From JBMYZL01 sp049610385 (GTDB taxonomy: Bacteria > Bacteroidota > Bacteroidia > Flavobacteriales_D > Sanyastnellaceae), in assembly GCA_049610385.1 (NCBI GenBank), contig JBMYZL010000015.1, positions 1 through 64,000 on the forward strand: 64,000 nt of DNA. Direction: 5' to 3'. Position 1 is the stretch's first letter. Each line of letters starts with the position of its first letter. The notes beneath the pieces are model-generated. The model ran no database searches, had not been told where the DNA came from, and saw nothing but the letters and a program-made list of their open reading frames with translations. The translations under genes were made by a program, and so were the position numbers. Positions 43,653 to 54,753 of the stretch are shown here, one piece after another.

Positions 43653-44584
43653 GGTGGAGAACAATCACAGCCATTGGGGTCGTTTGCATATCCATGACTG
43701 CAGCCGCTCAGCAGCTACCAGTTCGGACTACGGCCATGATGAATCCGTTCCAAGACAACCCGGCTTTGGCGGGCTCCGTGGAATGTTTGGATTTGCACTT
43801 TGGTCAACGCGCCCAATGGGCTGGGTTTGAAGGCGCTCCCACCACATCATTTGTCAATATCCATGGCCAAATGACTGAGCAAGGCCCAAACTTCCATGGT
43901 GTGGGCGGTCGTGTTGAATCAGACGAGGCGGGCCCATGGGGTCACCTGGCTGTGAATGTGGCTTATGCCTACAATTTGAAAATGACTTCCGGCGCGAGAT
44001 TGGCTGCGGGTTTGAGCGCTGGCCTTTATCAATTTCGACTCAACCAATCCATGATTGACCTGCCTGATGTGGAGGTGGCCAATGACCCGGCGTTCCAGGG
44101 GGAATCGGCTTTTGTATTCCCGTCTTTGGACGTCGGTTTGGCACTGTATGAGCGAGAGTGGTTTGTGGGTTTGAGCTTGATCAATGCTACGGGTGCCAGT
44201 TTGGGCAACATTGGTGCGCAATCAGAATTCAAGCGGCATTTCGCTTTGACGGCCAATGCGAAAATGGAGCTTTATCGAGATTGGAGTTTTCGGCCGAGTA
44301 CTCAGGTTCGGATTGCGCCTTCCGTTCCGGCTTCAGCGGATTTGATGTTGGCTTTGGATTACAATGAAATCGCTGGGTTTGGATTGGGTTATCGAACGGG
44401 AACAGCGTTGTTGGCCATGGCGAAGGTCAAGGTTTTGGATTACTTGTCCATCGGCTATTCGTATGGGCTGACGACCTCTGTGATGCGAGCGGCTTCGGCC
44501 AATTCACATGAAGTGGTCATCGGAATCAATGCTTGCGGAGGGAATTCGAGGGGTCGTTACGTGTCTTGTCCAGCTTATGACTGA
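43649..44584 (+). CDS. PorP/SprF-family type IX secretion membrane protein
   Basis: A 311-residue outer-membrane beta-barrel protein. The signal peptide ends at TAAAQ. The mature start PVRTTAMMNPFQDNPALAGS is the family hallmark, with QRAQWAGFEGAPTTSFVNIHG following. PorP/SprF proteins help export or anchor type-B T9SS cargo at the surface. The cargo is very likely the gene just upstream, with which it overlaps by 4 bases. Confidence 0.93.
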   Translation: MRWRTITAIGVVCISMTAAAQQLPVRTTAMMNPFQDNPALAGSVECLDLHFGQRAQWAGFEGAPTTSFVNIHGQMTEQGPNFHGVGGRVESDEAGPWGHLAVNVAYAYNLKMTSGARLAAGLSAGLYQFRLNQSMIDLPDVEVANDPAFQGESAFVFPSLDVGLALYEREWFVGLSLINATGASLGNIGAQSEFKRHFALTANAKMELYRDWSFRPSTQVRIAPSVPASADLMLALDYNEIAGFGLGYRTGTALLAMAKVKVLDYLSIGYSYGLTTSVMRAASANSHEVVIGINACGGNSRGRYVSCPAYD

Positions 44585-44589
44585 TTTGG

Positions 44590-46089
44590 ATGGGATTGCG
44601 ATCGGAACAATTGGTCTCCCGTCGGCAATGGTGGAATCGTGCCTTGTTGATTTCAGCGATGTTGATTGTGGTGGCGACACTTTGGTATTCGAACAACATT
44701 GCTCAGCGCATTCGGCAAGAAGAACAATCCCGTGTTCGGGTTTGGTCTGAAGCGATTCGACAACGTGCTGAACTCGTTCGTTACACACAAGAACTGTTCG
44801 AGGAATTGAGTGCCGAGGAACGGGAAAAGGCCGATCGTTTGGCCGATGCATATCGCTTGGTGGACAGTCCGCCATCGGGCATGGATTTGACTTTTGTGAC
44901 GGAGTTTTTGTGGGCGAATAAAACCATTCCAGTATTGATCGTTGACGAAACGGGTCAGGAGTTGTATGCCGTCAACATCCGTGAAGGGGTGAATCGCGAT
45001 TCGTTGCGAATGGCGATGAAATCCAACCACGAGCCCATTGTTTTTCAGGAGGTAGGTCATCAAGTTTATTGGTCAGAAAGCACTCGATTCAATGAGCTGA
45101 AGTCCACAATGAAAGAGTTAATTAATTCATTTATTTCTGAAACTGTAATGAACTCGGCATCGGTGCCAGTGGTGCTTTTGGATGCCACCAAATTGCATGT
45201 TCTCAGGCATCAGGGTGTAGCGGATGAGGATGTGGATGACCCGAACCGTTTGAAGGAATTGCTGGCGGAAATGGAGTCGGCCAACACCCCGATTTCGATT
45301 CAATTGCCAGACGGCTTGCATTATATCTACTTTGCCGACTCAGCTGTGCTGACGCAATTGCAATATTTTCCTTTTGTGCAATTGACGTTGATTGCTGTTT
45401 TTCTCCTTGTGGCTTATCTGATTTTCAGCAGTTTCCGCCGTTCTGAACAGGACCAAGTTTGGGTGGGCATGGCGAAAGAAACGGCGCATCAATTGGGCAC
45501 GCCGATGTCCTCTTTGATGGCTTGGACGGGTTTGCTTGAGGGCATCAGTGAAATTCCGAGGGAGTATTTGGCCGAAATGAACAAGGACATTGAGCGGTTA
45601 AATGTTGTTGTGGATCGATTCAGTAAAATTGGATCGAAACCAGAACTGCAAAATCAGCCCATTGCCGACCTCATTGACTCTACAGTGGAATACATGCGAC
45701 CTCGGGTTTCGGCCAAGGTGGATCTCTCATTCGATTGCCTTGTCGAGATGCGGGAAGCCAAAGCCAAACTGAGCCCGTCTCTGTTCAGTTGGGTATTGGA
45801 AAATCTGATTCGAAATGCGGTGGATGCCATGGATGGTGAAGGTCAGATTGAATTGACCCTCCAGTCTGCTGGTGAAGGCACGGTGTTGCTTGTACGGGAT
45901 ACAGGCAAAGGCATTCCCAAGTCCCGTTGGAAGGATGTTTTCGCCCCAGGTTACACCACAAAAACACGTGGCTGGGGCTTGGGTCTATCCTTGGTCAAGC
46001 GGATTATAGAGGAATACCACAACGGTGAGATTTTTGTCAAAGAATCGGCCAAAAATGGCGGCACCACTTTTTGTATTCGTTTTCGATGA
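44590..46089 (+). CDS. Membrane sensor histidine kinase
   Basis: A 499-residue kinase. The first transmembrane helix is at ~17-35 (ALLISAMLIVVATLWYS). An extracytoplasmic sensor of ~230 residues follows, then a second helix at ~262-283 (FVQLTLIAVFLLVAYLIF). The phosphoacceptor box is AKETAHQLGTPMSSLMAW, the form common in Bacteroidota. The ATPase domain has LENLIRNAVDAMDG, DTGKGIP and GWGLGLSLVKRIIEEY. It lies 5 bases after the porP/sprF gene and is probably the last gene of that operon. No response regulator is adjacent. Confidence 0.93.
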   Translation: MGLRSEQLVSRRQWWNRALLISAMLIVVATLWYSNNIAQRIRQEEQSRVRVWSEAIRQRAELVRYTQELFEELSAEEREKADRLADAYRLVDSPPSGMDLTFVTEFLWANKTIPVLIVDETGQELYAVNIREGVNRDSLRMAMKSNHEPIVFQEVGHQVYWSESTRFNELKSTMKELINSFISETVMNSASVPVVLLDATKLHVLRHQGVADEDVDDPNRLKELLAEMESANTPISIQLPDGLHYIYFADSAVLTQLQYFPFVQLTLIAVFLLVAYLIFSSFRRSEQDQVWVGMAKETAHQLGTPMSSLMAWTGLLEGISEIPREYLAEMNKDIERLNVVVDRFSKIGSKPELQNQPIADLIDSTVEYMRPRVSAKVDLSFDCLVEMREAKAKLSPSLFSWVLENLIRNAVDAMDGEGQIELTLQSAGEGTVLLVRDTGKGIPKSRWKDVFAPGYTTKTRGWGLGLSLVKRIIEEYHNGEIFVKESAKNGGTTFCIRFR

Positions 46090-46116
46090 AGCCCAATCTG
46101 ATTGATGTTGATAAGC

Positions 46117-46124
46117 TAATTTTG
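46117..46124 (+). promoter_or_regulatory. -7 box of the glycosyltransferase operon
   Basis: TAATTTTG matches TAnnTTTG, 8 bases before ATG 46133. The TTG candidates upstream are too close to be ideal. Confidence 0.4.
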
Positions 46125-46132
46125 AAGGTTGA

Positions 46133-47056
46133 ATGATGAAAACAATGGGTCGTGGTTTGAAGCTGATGACAAGCTTGTTGAGGCGCGCGACCGCTTGGTT
46201 CAGGGTGCCGCTTGTGATTTTCCTTCGAGAAAAGGGATGGATTCGGCCGATCGAATCTTTGGTTTTTCATTTGCGAAAAAGCGCGAGCAAGGCCAAGGGA
46301 ACATCCAATCTTGCGCTGGAAGATGCGAAGTTGCTGATCATTTGCGCGAATTACAACCATGCCAATTGGCTATCAGGGTGCATAGACTCCATTCGGAATC
46401 AGGATTTTTTGAATTGGAATTTGGTTGTGGTTGACGATGTTTCAACCGATCGTTCGGTTGAGGTCCTTGCCGAGGCGTTAGCTTTGGATCAACGAATTCA
46501 CGGGATTGAACTGAATGAAAATTCAGGAGCTTATTTGGCGCGCAACACCGGTTTGAAATTTGCTGAAGGCTGGGACTGGACACATGTCTGCTTCATCGAC
46601 CCAGATGATTTGGCCGCGCCACATTGGTTATCTCACCTGCTCGAGCTGTTCGATTCAAAAACCCAGTTTGTCCGCCCTTGGCTCCAACGAATGGATGCGG
46701 ATTTGAAACAGGTTTTGAGAAATTACCACGGGCATTGTCAAACCATGTACACCCGAGATATATGGAATGCATTGGGGGGCTTCATGGATGTTCGGGTTGC
46801 GGGGGATACAGAATTCTTATTTCGCGCATTGAGGTATGTGGACCTTCTTCAGCTGGAGTACCGTTTTGCATTTGATGTTTGCCAAATGTGCAGAGAACAT
46901 GGGGGAAATGCTTCAAAGCAGCAACTGCAACCGAGGAAAAGATGGCTGGAAGGACGACATCAAGAAATCTCAAACATCCAAGGTGTTGAGGGCTTACATG
47001 AGCCGGCCCAATGGACGCCATTTCAAGTCCTAGAGGCCGGGAAAAACGAACATTGA
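46133..47056 (+). CDS. Family 2 glycosyltransferase
   Basis: A 307-residue GT-A fold enzyme. After an N-terminal basic, weakly hydrophobic extension of ~60 residues, the catalytic domain begins at KLLIICANYNHANWLSGCI. It continues with VVVDDVSTDRSVEVL and the DxD-type metal motif in VCFIDPDDLAAPHW. A later acidic motif lies in VRVAGDTEFLFRAL. It transfers a sugar from a nucleotide donor to a growing glycan; donor and acceptor are unknown. It is first in a three-gene unit with a sulfotransferase and a second glycosyltransferase (TGATG overlap). Confidence 0.9.
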   Translation: MMKTMGRGLKLMTSLLRRATAWFRVPLVIFLREKGWIRPIESLVFHLRKSASKAKGTSNLALEDAKLLIICANYNHANWLSGCIDSIRNQDFLNWNLVVVDDVSTDRSVEVLAEALALDQRIHGIELNENSGAYLARNTGLKFAEGWDWTHVCFIDPDDLAAPHWLSHLLELFDSKTQFVRPWLQRMDADLKQVLRNYHGHCQTMYTRDIWNALGGFMDVRVAGDTEFLFRALRYVDLLQLEYRFAFDVCQMCREHGGNASKQQLQPRKRWLEGRHQEISNIQGVEGLHEPAQWTPFQVLEAGKNEH

Positions 47057-47661
47057 TGCCGGTATTCAAGGAGGAACAAATCCTGTTTTATCACATCCCC
47101 AAGTGTGGGGGTTCTCGAATTGAAGAGGCTTTTGGATTGCGTCATCCTGCGAAGTTGTTTTATGCCGATTGCGATTATTTGGTTCATGATGGCGTTTCAT
47201 TTGCCCCACAACATTATACGCCAGCGGTCATTGAGCGATATTATCCTGAGTATGCAGGTTTCAAGAGCTTTTGCATGATCAGAAACCCATTGGAACGGGT
47301 GATTTCGGAATATTTTTGGTTTCATCGTGATTTTAAAAAACAAACCATAAAAAGATTTCGTGAAAATCGATTTATAGACTGGCTTCGCGAGGAAGTGTCT
47401 CAGTTGAACCGCGATCATTTTTTGCCACAGCGTTGTTGGGCGTCCGGTGCTGACCAGATTTTTCCATTGCATGAGATGAATCGGGCTTTTGATTGGATAG
47501 AAAAGGAAACGGGAATCAAGCCCAATTTGGACACGCATCACACCAAGCGGAATGCCTTGAATACGGCAGCAATCGCTGCTTCACTTTCAGAACAAGCGAC
47601 GAAGGCGATTCATCAGATTTATAAGGATGATTTTCTTTTGTGGGACCATTTCAAGTCATGA
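47056..47661 (+). CDS. Sulfotransferase-family protein
   Basis: A 201-residue protein from ATG 47056. The 5'-phosphosulfate-binding loop is visible (LFYHIPKCGGSRIEEAF) and the 3'-phosphate-binding segment is FCMIRNPLERVISEYFWFH. Together these define PAPS-dependent sulfotransferases of the carbohydrate type. It probably sulfates a sugar in the glycan made by the flanking glycosyltransferases. It is short compared with typical family members (~250-300 residues), but both PAPS motifs are intact. Both ends overlap neighbours by 1-4 bases. Confidence 0.85.
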   Translation: MPVFKEEQILFYHIPKCGGSRIEEAFGLRHPAKLFYADCDYLVHDGVSFAPQHYTPAVIERYYPEYAGFKSFCMIRNPLERVISEYFWFHRDFKKQTIKRFRENRFIDWLREEVSQLNRDHFLPQRCWASGADQIFPLHEMNRAFDWIEKETGIKPNLDTHHTKRNALNTAAIAASLSEQATKAIHQIYKDDFLLWDHFKS

Positions 47662-48570
47662 ATCGCCAGGAAATACTTGTCATCATTGTGGCTTACAAGG
47701 GAATGAGCTGGTTGCGGAAGACGCTGCCAGCCTTGGTTCACGAAGGTGTTGTGGTGTTTTTGAGAGACAATGAGAGCGATGAAGGCCTTCAGCAGTTGTT
47801 TCAGTCGTTGAACCCAGGAAGTTGGGAATATACCAGCGGGGCCAATATCGGATTTGGGCGAGCGAACAATGAGGGCCTCAGGTGGGGCTTGGAAAATGGA
47901 TTTTCCAAGTATTTCTTGCTCAATCAAGACGCTTGGATAGAGGCCAATGATTTGGTGACTTGGGCCCATGGCATTTCATCATCGAAGTCCACAGCCATAC
48001 ATTGCCCAATTCAATTGAATTGGGATAACGATTTTGCGAACCCCAACTTTCAAAATCGCTATGCGCCAGGTTGGGAAGACAGGACTGAACCTTTCGAGGT
48101 GCCGTTTGTCAATGCAGCGGCTTGGTACTTGACGGCGTCCACATTGAAAAAGGTGGGGGGATTCAATCCAGCATTTTTCATGTATGGTGAAGACCGAGAA
48201 TATGTTTGGAGGCTGCAACAGACAGGAGGCCAAGTTTGGGTTCATCCCAACGCAAAGGTTCGACATGCCAGTTCGGCGGCTGTGAAATCAATGGATTTGC
48301 GTTGGGTCGCTCAAAACAAGATTCGGGCATTCGAGTTGCACCACTATTTCAACCTTCGAAATGACGGCAAGAACCTGGTGCACCATGGATTGCTCAAGCG
48401 AGCGCTCAAACGCATGTGGAGCAAAGATTATGGTCAGTTGACCCTTTCCGGGGTATTGTTCCTAGAAGAAATCCGGTTTTATCAATATGCCCGAACCCAC
48501 GCCAAACAACTCAAAGCCATGCGGGCTTTGTCAGACCAGGACGAGGTGCGGCATTTGGGTCCGATCCAAA

Positions 48571-50334
<1,764 letters not shown>

Positions 50335-50409
50335 GGGGTGGGGGTTCAATGGCGGCGCGAATAACGTGATTTTTCGAGCAGGTTGAACAATTCTAACTTG
50401 CCTTTTCAT

Positions 50410-50417
50410 TATCTTTG
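50410..50417 (+). promoter_or_regulatory. -7 box of tRNA-Leu
   Basis: TATCTTTG matches TAnnTTTG, 13 bases before the tRNA. With the following GCCGTCC it nearly repeats the element before tRNA-Asn. Confidence 0.6.
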
Positions 50418-50430
50418 CCGTCCGCATTTT

Positions 50431-50512
50431 GCCCGGATGGCGGAACTGGTAGACGCGCACGACTCAAACTCGTGTTCCTAACGGAGTGTGGGTTCGATTC
50501 CCACTCCGGGTA
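50431..50512 (+). tRNA. tRNA-Leu (anticodon CAA)
   Basis: An 82-base class II tRNA. The acceptor stem is GCCCGGA/TCCGGGT with discriminator A (50512). The anticodon stem CACGA/TCGTG carries loop CTCAAAC, so the anticodon is CAA. The long variable arm (TTCCTAACGGA region) and T arm (GTGGG TTCGATT CCCAC) are as expected for leucine. CCA is not encoded. Confidence 0.96.
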
Positions 50513-50521
50513 CTTCAAGAG

Positions 50522-50559
50522 CCTCAGAAGATGTCAATGCAGCTTCTGGGGTTTTTTTT
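50522..50559 (+). terminator. Rho-independent terminator after tRNA-Leu
   Basis: A 9-bp stem (CCTCAGAAG/CTTCTGGGG, one G-U pair) with a 12-base loop is followed by eight T (50552-50559). Confidence 0.85.
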
Positions 50560-50641
50560 GTCTGACATGAAATGATTTTGCGCAGTGGATTGCACCCGGT
50601 GATGATTGTCCACTTTTGTTTAGATTTCAGAAAATTGAATT

Positions 50642-51667
50642 ATGTCATTTACTCGACTTTTCTGGATGGTGTTGGGCGCCCATTGTGCGGTGCTCAGTAA
50701 CGGTCAATTGACAGCGCCTCAAATTCTCCATGGCGATACATTGACGCAGGATGTGATGCTTTGGTTGGACTTGGAAACGCCCAATCCGGAGGGAACTACA
50801 ATTTGGGATGCCTCTGAAGGATCGACCATCAATCAGTCGACAAGCGTGGTGAGTTCAGCGGCGCTGACACCTTGGGGAAAGTCATTTGCTTCGGCCACGT
50901 TTGGCGTGGAAGCTACAGGAATCACGACGTATTACCAGATGGATGAAGAATTCACCTATTTCGGTGGTGTTCAATCTGGAATTGTGGTCACTTATGACGA
51001 CCCGGAGGTATACATGCCCTTTCCTTTTGGTGTGAATCCAGAGGCGACTTGGTCAGACGATTTTTCGGGCAATTATGAGTTGCAAGAATATACAGTGGAG
51101 CGACAGGGCCAAGTGGTGAGTGCGTATATGGGTTCGGGGACTTTGGTTTCATTGGAAGGGGAGTCGATTCCTGTTCACATGGTGGATATGGTGGAAACGG
51201 TCGTGGATTCTTTTTCCGTCGGTAACGTTTACGAATTGGTTTTGACTTCTCGTTTTCTGTATGACGGCATTCACTTTGTACCGCGTTTGGGTTCCATTGA
51301 AGTTTCAGAGGTGATTTACGATGAACTGGGCAATGTATTGGACGCTGGAGAGTCGTCTTATTCTGTGCGCTTGTCGGACTATGTCATGGATGCACCCCAG
51401 TTGACCAACTTTGACAAGGAATGGGCCGTTTTTCCCAATCCGGTCCGTGCAGGTGAGGCTTTTTCTGTGGTTTGGGGTGCGTTTGGCAGCGCCCCGGAAT
51501 CTTTGAAATTGTTGGATTCAAATGGGAGAGAAGTAGCATTCAAACCGGTGTGGCCCGGAACGCCCTCGACTTCGATGCAAGTCCCCACATCATGTGAGCC
51601 AGGCACGTATGTCTTGCAAATGCTGGGGAAGCATCCCCAGTCCCAATCTGTTGTTGTGATTCCTTGA
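50642..51667 (+). CDS. Exported protein with T9SS sorting tail
   Basis: A 341-residue secreted protein. The signal peptide ends near LSNGQ (residue ~22). The middle (~25-255) is a beta-rich domain I do not recognise (for example FASATFGVEATGITTYYQMD and GVQSGIVVTYDDPEVYMPFP). The C-terminus (~262-341) is a type-A T9SS sorting domain: EWAVFPNPVRAGEAFSVVWG, LKLLDSNGREVAFK and CEPGTYVLQML. The function is unknown; the cargo probably sits at the cell surface. A single gene between two terminator structures. Confidence 0.82.
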   Translation: MSFTRLFWMVLGAHCAVLSNGQLTAPQILHGDTLTQDVMLWLDLETPNPEGTTIWDASEGSTINQSTSVVSSAALTPWGKSFASATFGVEATGITTYYQMDEEFTYFGGVQSGIVVTYDDPEVYMPFPFGVNPEATWSDDFSGNYELQEYTVERQGQVVSAYMGSGTLVSLEGESIPVHMVDMVETVVDSFSVGNVYELVLTSRFLYDGIHFVPRLGSIEVSEVIYDELGNVLDAGESSYSVRLSDYVMDAPQLTNFDKEWAVFPNPVRAGEAFSVVWGAFGSAPESLKLLDSNGREVAFKPVWPGTPSTSMQVPTSCEPGTYVLQMLGKHPQSQSVVVIP

Positions 51668-51690
51668 GGGAATCGATGCAACGTCGGACT

Positions 51691-51715
51691 TTTCAATCCC
51701 ACCGTGGGATTGAAA
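51691..51715. terminator. Long inverted repeat between convergent genes
   Basis: TTTCAATCCCAC and GTGGGATTGAAA are perfect 12-base arms around a single C, giving a ~10-bp stem after loop opening. It lies between the stops of the T9SS-tail gene and purF. The T-rich and A-rich outer ends make a two-way terminator plausible. Confidence 0.7.
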
Positions 51716-51730
51716 CGAAACCAAAAACTG

Positions 51731-53623
51731 TTAGTAGGCGCGAAGGTCCTGCCCCTCCATGTAGTAAACAAAAGCACGGTTGACCACTTTGTGGCCTCCA
51801 GGTGTAGGAAAGTCTCCGGTGAAGTACCAATCGCCTTGGTGGTTTGGACATGCCGCGTGCAAACCTTCGATGCTTTGAAAGATGATTTTGACTTCTGAAT
51901 CCAAACCTGCCGGAGTCAATAGTAGGGAAATGCGGTCTGAAATTTCATCAGTGGTGAAAGGCGCATAAATGGCCTTGACTTGGTTGATGTTCTCTTCTTT
52001 GGGTTGTTGGATTTGTGCCTTACACCGATCGTAGGTTTCTTTGAGAATGGATTCCATGCCGCGTTCTTTGATCAGACTGATGGCTGCCTGAAAGGCGATG
52101 AAATCTCCCAGTTTGGCCATGTCGATGCCATAACAATCGGGATATCGAATTTGCGGTGCACTGGAAGCCACAACGATGCGACGGGGGCCGAGTCGATCCA
52201 AAATTTTGAGAATGGACTTTTTGAGCGTTGTGCCTCGGACAATGCTGTCGTCAATAACAACGAGGTTGTCTACTCCAGCCCGAACGGTGCCATATGCGAT
52301 GTCATAGACGTGTGCGACCAAGTCATCTCGGCTGGTGTCTTCTGTGATGAAGGTTCGCAGTTTGGCGTCTTTGATGGCCACTTTTTCGATGCGCGGTCGT
52401 TCTCGAAGAATTTCGTTGACTTCTTTTGGATTTGGGGATGCTCCGAGCCCAATAATTCTGGAGATTTTGGATTGGTTCAAGTGATCTTCCAACCCCTTGA
52501 TCAAACCATAAAAACAAACTTCAGCAGTGTTGGGAATGAAACTCGTTACGGTGTTGTCCAAATCGTGTTCAATGGCCTCTAAGACTTTGGGTACAATGGC
52601 GTGACCCAGGGCTTTTCGTTCATTGTAAATGTCTTGGTCATTCCCGCGGCTGAAGTAAATCCGTTCAAAACTGCACGACTTCCGTTCGCCCGGTTTTTTG
52701 ACCTCTTCAATGCTGACGTCTCCGTTTTTTCGGATGATCAATGCATGGCCAGGGGGAATTTCTTGAATGTCCTCGGTTTGGGTGTTGAAGGCTGTCTGTA
52801 TCACAGGTCGTTCAGAAGCCACGACAGCTACCTCATCGTCTTCGTACCAGAAAGCAGGGCGGATGCCATTGGGGTCGCGCATCACGAAGGCATCTCCGTG
52901 CCCAATCAAACCACACATGACGTATCCACCATCGAGGGAGTTGGCACTTCTTTTCAAAATTTCTTGAATGTTTAGCTCGTCTCCGATGGATTCAGAAATT
53001 TTTGGATTCTCAAGTCCCTTTTGTTTGAATTGCTCGAACAATTGCTGATTCTCCACATCCAAAAAATGGCCAATGCGTTCCAAAACCGTTACGGTATCCG
53101 CTTTTTCTTTGGGATGTTGGCCCAGTGCAACAAGCTTGTCGAACAATTCATCGGTGTTGGTCATGTTGAAGTTTCCGGCGACCACCAAACTGCGGGTCCT
53201 CCAGTTGTTTTGTCGGAGGAAGGGGTGGCAATTTTCGACTTGATTCTTGCCGTAAGTGCCATACCGCAAGTGGGCCAGAAAAAGTTCTCCGGTGAACGCA
53301 TGTTCTGCCTGAAGTTTCTGGGCATCGGCTAGATCTTCCGGAGGTATGCCCTCAAATCGACCCAGTGCACGAGCGAAAATATCTTGAATGGGTTGGTTTT
53401 CGACAGACCGCAACCTGCTGATGTATCGTTGCCCGGGGGAGACGTTGAGCTTGATGTTGGCCAGACCTGCACCGTCTTGTCCCCGATTGTGCTGTTTCTC
53501 CATCAGGAGATACATTTTGTTCATGCCATAAAAAGCAGTCCCGTATTTGTCGATGTAATGCTGGAGTGGTTTCTTGAGACGAAGAAGGGCGATGCCACAT
53601 TCGTGTTGGAGTAAGTCGGACAT
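51731..53623 (-). CDS. purF: Amidophosphoribosyltransferase (long form)
   Basis: A 630-residue enzyme of the first step of purine synthesis, transferring glutamine ammonia to PRPP. The N-terminal nucleophile glutaminase starts at Cys9 (MSDLLQHEC-GIAL), so eight residues should be removed. RGQDGAGLA and FLAHLRYGT are typical glutaminase motifs. The phosphoribosyltransferase motif NLVVIDDSIVRGTTLKKSI is intact. It is ~125 residues longer than the E. coli enzyme, with insertions and a C-terminal extension (~520-630). This fits the longer PurF form of Bacteroidota. The upstream -7 box overlaps the end of the next gene. Confidence 0.94.
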   Translation of the reverse strand: MSDLLQHECGIALLRLKKPLQHYIDKYGTAFYGMNKMYLLMEKQHNRGQDGAGLANIKLNVSPGQRYISRLRSVENQPIQDIFARALGRFEGIPPEDLADAQKLQAEHAFTGELFLAHLRYGTYGKNQVENCHPFLRQNNWRTRSLVVAGNFNMTNTDELFDKLVALGQHPKEKADTVTVLERIGHFLDVENQQLFEQFKQKGLENPKISESIGDELNIQEILKRSANSLDGGYVMCGLIGHGDAFVMRDPNGIRPAFWYEDDEVAVVASERPVIQTAFNTQTEDIQEIPPGHALIIRKNGDVSIEEVKKPGERKSCSFERIYFSRGNDQDIYNERKALGHAIVPKVLEAIEHDLDNTVTSFIPNTAEVCFYGLIKGLEDHLNQSKISRIIGLGASPNPKEVNEILRERPRIEKVAIKDAKLRTFITEDTSRDDLVAHVYDIAYGTVRAGVDNLVVIDDSIVRGTTLKKSILKILDRLGPRRIVVASSAPQIRYPDCYGIDMAKLGDFIAFQAAISLIKERGMESILKETYDRCKAQIQQPKEENINQVKAIYAPFTTDEISDRISLLLTPAGLDSEVKIIFQSIEGLHAACPNHQGDWYFTGDFPTPGGHKVVNRAFVYYMEGQDLRAY

Positions 53624-53666
53624 GGAGGGGGTTGACTTGAGGATCCGTGGGCGGTTTCTTGAAGGA

Positions 53667-53674
53667 CAAATTTA
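53667..53674 (-). promoter_or_regulatory. -7 box of purF
   Basis: TAAATTTG (minus strand) fits TAnnTTTG, 43 bases before ATG 53623. It overlaps the stop codon of the upstream ACC-deaminase-like gene. Confidence 0.5.
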
Positions 53675-54574
53675 AGGGGAGATGCCACCCGTATGAAGAA
53701 CCAGAATGCGACTGTTGGGTTGAATGAAAGGATGTCTTTCAGAGACAGGTTTTTCCATTTCTTTTTGCAGACGAAGAAACATTTTGGCCGTATAGACGCG
53801 CTCCAATGGAACTTGGGTGTCCTTTTGGAAAGCAGCCATGAAGTGCTCCAGTTCAGGGGTCATTTTGCCAAAACCACCGGTGTGTGCATCTGTCCACCAT
53901 GTGACGTTTCGCAGCAGTTGTTTTGACCAATTCAGGTCGCTTGTGGTTCGGTGCAGCAGGTTCATGACCTCGGTTTCATGTTGAACACCTTTCAAAGCCG
54001 AAATACCGATGATGGGAATTTCTCCATCGCATTTCAATGCCATTCCGGCCAGCGTTGTGCCCGTACCAACAGATAACACAATGCAATCCCAGTGCTGATC
54101 AGACATTTGTAGAATGTCTTGGGCCCCATGTACACCCAGGTCGTTTGCTCCACCTTCGGGTACCACCCAAGGGTTGTTCCACGTGTTGCGTAATGTGTTC
54201 AGGAAATCGGGGTCTGTTTTCTCGCTGTACAAAGACCTGGAAATGGGAATCAAAGTCATCCCTGCATTTCGGCAGGCTTTCATGACAGGAGTTTCTACTT
54301 CTCCACCACGAACCACGCCGAAGCATCGAATCTGGACTTCGGAACAGGCACGCGCAGTGGCCAACAAATGATTTGAATGCGGTCCTCCAAAAGTCATTAG
54401 GCTTTTGGAGGGTTGCAGCAAAGCGCGTTCGAGGTTGTACCTCAACTTGAACCATTTGTTGCCCGGAGAAACAACATTCATTTCGTCAAGTCGACGAAGG
54501 GTCAAGTGATGGCCATGCCAAATCAATGGTTGATCCTGAAACAATGGAACTGGGTTGGCCTCACGCGTCACCAT
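53672..54574 (-). CDS. PLP-dependent ACC deaminase / D-cysteine desulfhydrase-family protein
   Basis: A 300-residue fold-type II PLP enzyme. The PLP lysine is in SPGNKWFKLRYNL, followed by the serine-rich SLMTFGGPHSNHLLATA. The phosphate-binding loop is VLSVGTGTTLAG. Members include 1-aminocyclopropane-1-carboxylate deaminase and D-cysteine desulfhydrase; I cannot separate them by sight. The gene is upstream of purF with a 48-base gap and is divergent from the DUF5522-urocanase operon. The 179-base spacer 54575-54753 holds no convincing gene. Confidence 0.88.
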   Translation of the reverse strand: MVTREANPVPLFQDQPLIWHGHHLTLRRLDEMNVVSPGNKWFKLRYNLERALLQPSKSLMTFGGPHSNHLLATARACSEVQIRCFGVVRGGEVETPVMKACRNAGMTLIPISRSLYSEKTDPDFLNTLRNTWNNPWVVPEGGANDLGVHGAQDILQMSDQHWDCIVLSVGTGTTLAGMALKCDGEIPIIGISALKGVQHETEVMNLLHRTTSDLNWSKQLLRNVTWWTDAHTGGFGKMTPELEHFMAAFQKDTQVPLERVYTAKMFLRLQKEMEKPVSERHPFIQPNSRILVLHTGGISP

Positions 54575-54740
54575 GGTTCAAACCTCGGGACAAATGGATA
54601 TGAATGACATGATTGGGCTGATTTTTCGGATTCTGACCCATTTCATCTGGGTATCGTACGTCCTCAAGAACACCGAGGCATTCAAATCCAGAATTGGCGT
54701 ACTTGGCGCTTCCACTGGGCATTGGCGGACAGGTGCGACT

Positions 54741-54748
54741 TATCTTTG
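54741..54748 (+). promoter_or_regulatory. -7 box of the DUF5522-urocanase operon
   Basis: TATCTTTG matches TAnnTTTG and ends 5 bases before ATG 54754. TTG at 54722 gives a 16-base spacer. The transcript would be leaderless or nearly so. Confidence 0.5.
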
Positions 54749-54753
54749 GTGCC

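Noticed and set aside
50335..50460. Upstream in-frame extension of typA
   Set aside because: It reaches into the tRNA-Leu gene on the other strand; the conserved N-terminus starts at 50334.
51731..53623. PurF as an inactive paralogue because of its unusual length
   Set aside because: The nucleophile Cys9 and the PRPP-binding motif are intact; long forms occur in Bacteroidota.
54575..54753. Short open frames in the spacer between the ACC-deaminase-like gene and DUF5522
   Set aside because: Both strands have short frames, but none has recognisable motifs or a convincing start; it is more likely a divergent regulatory spacer.
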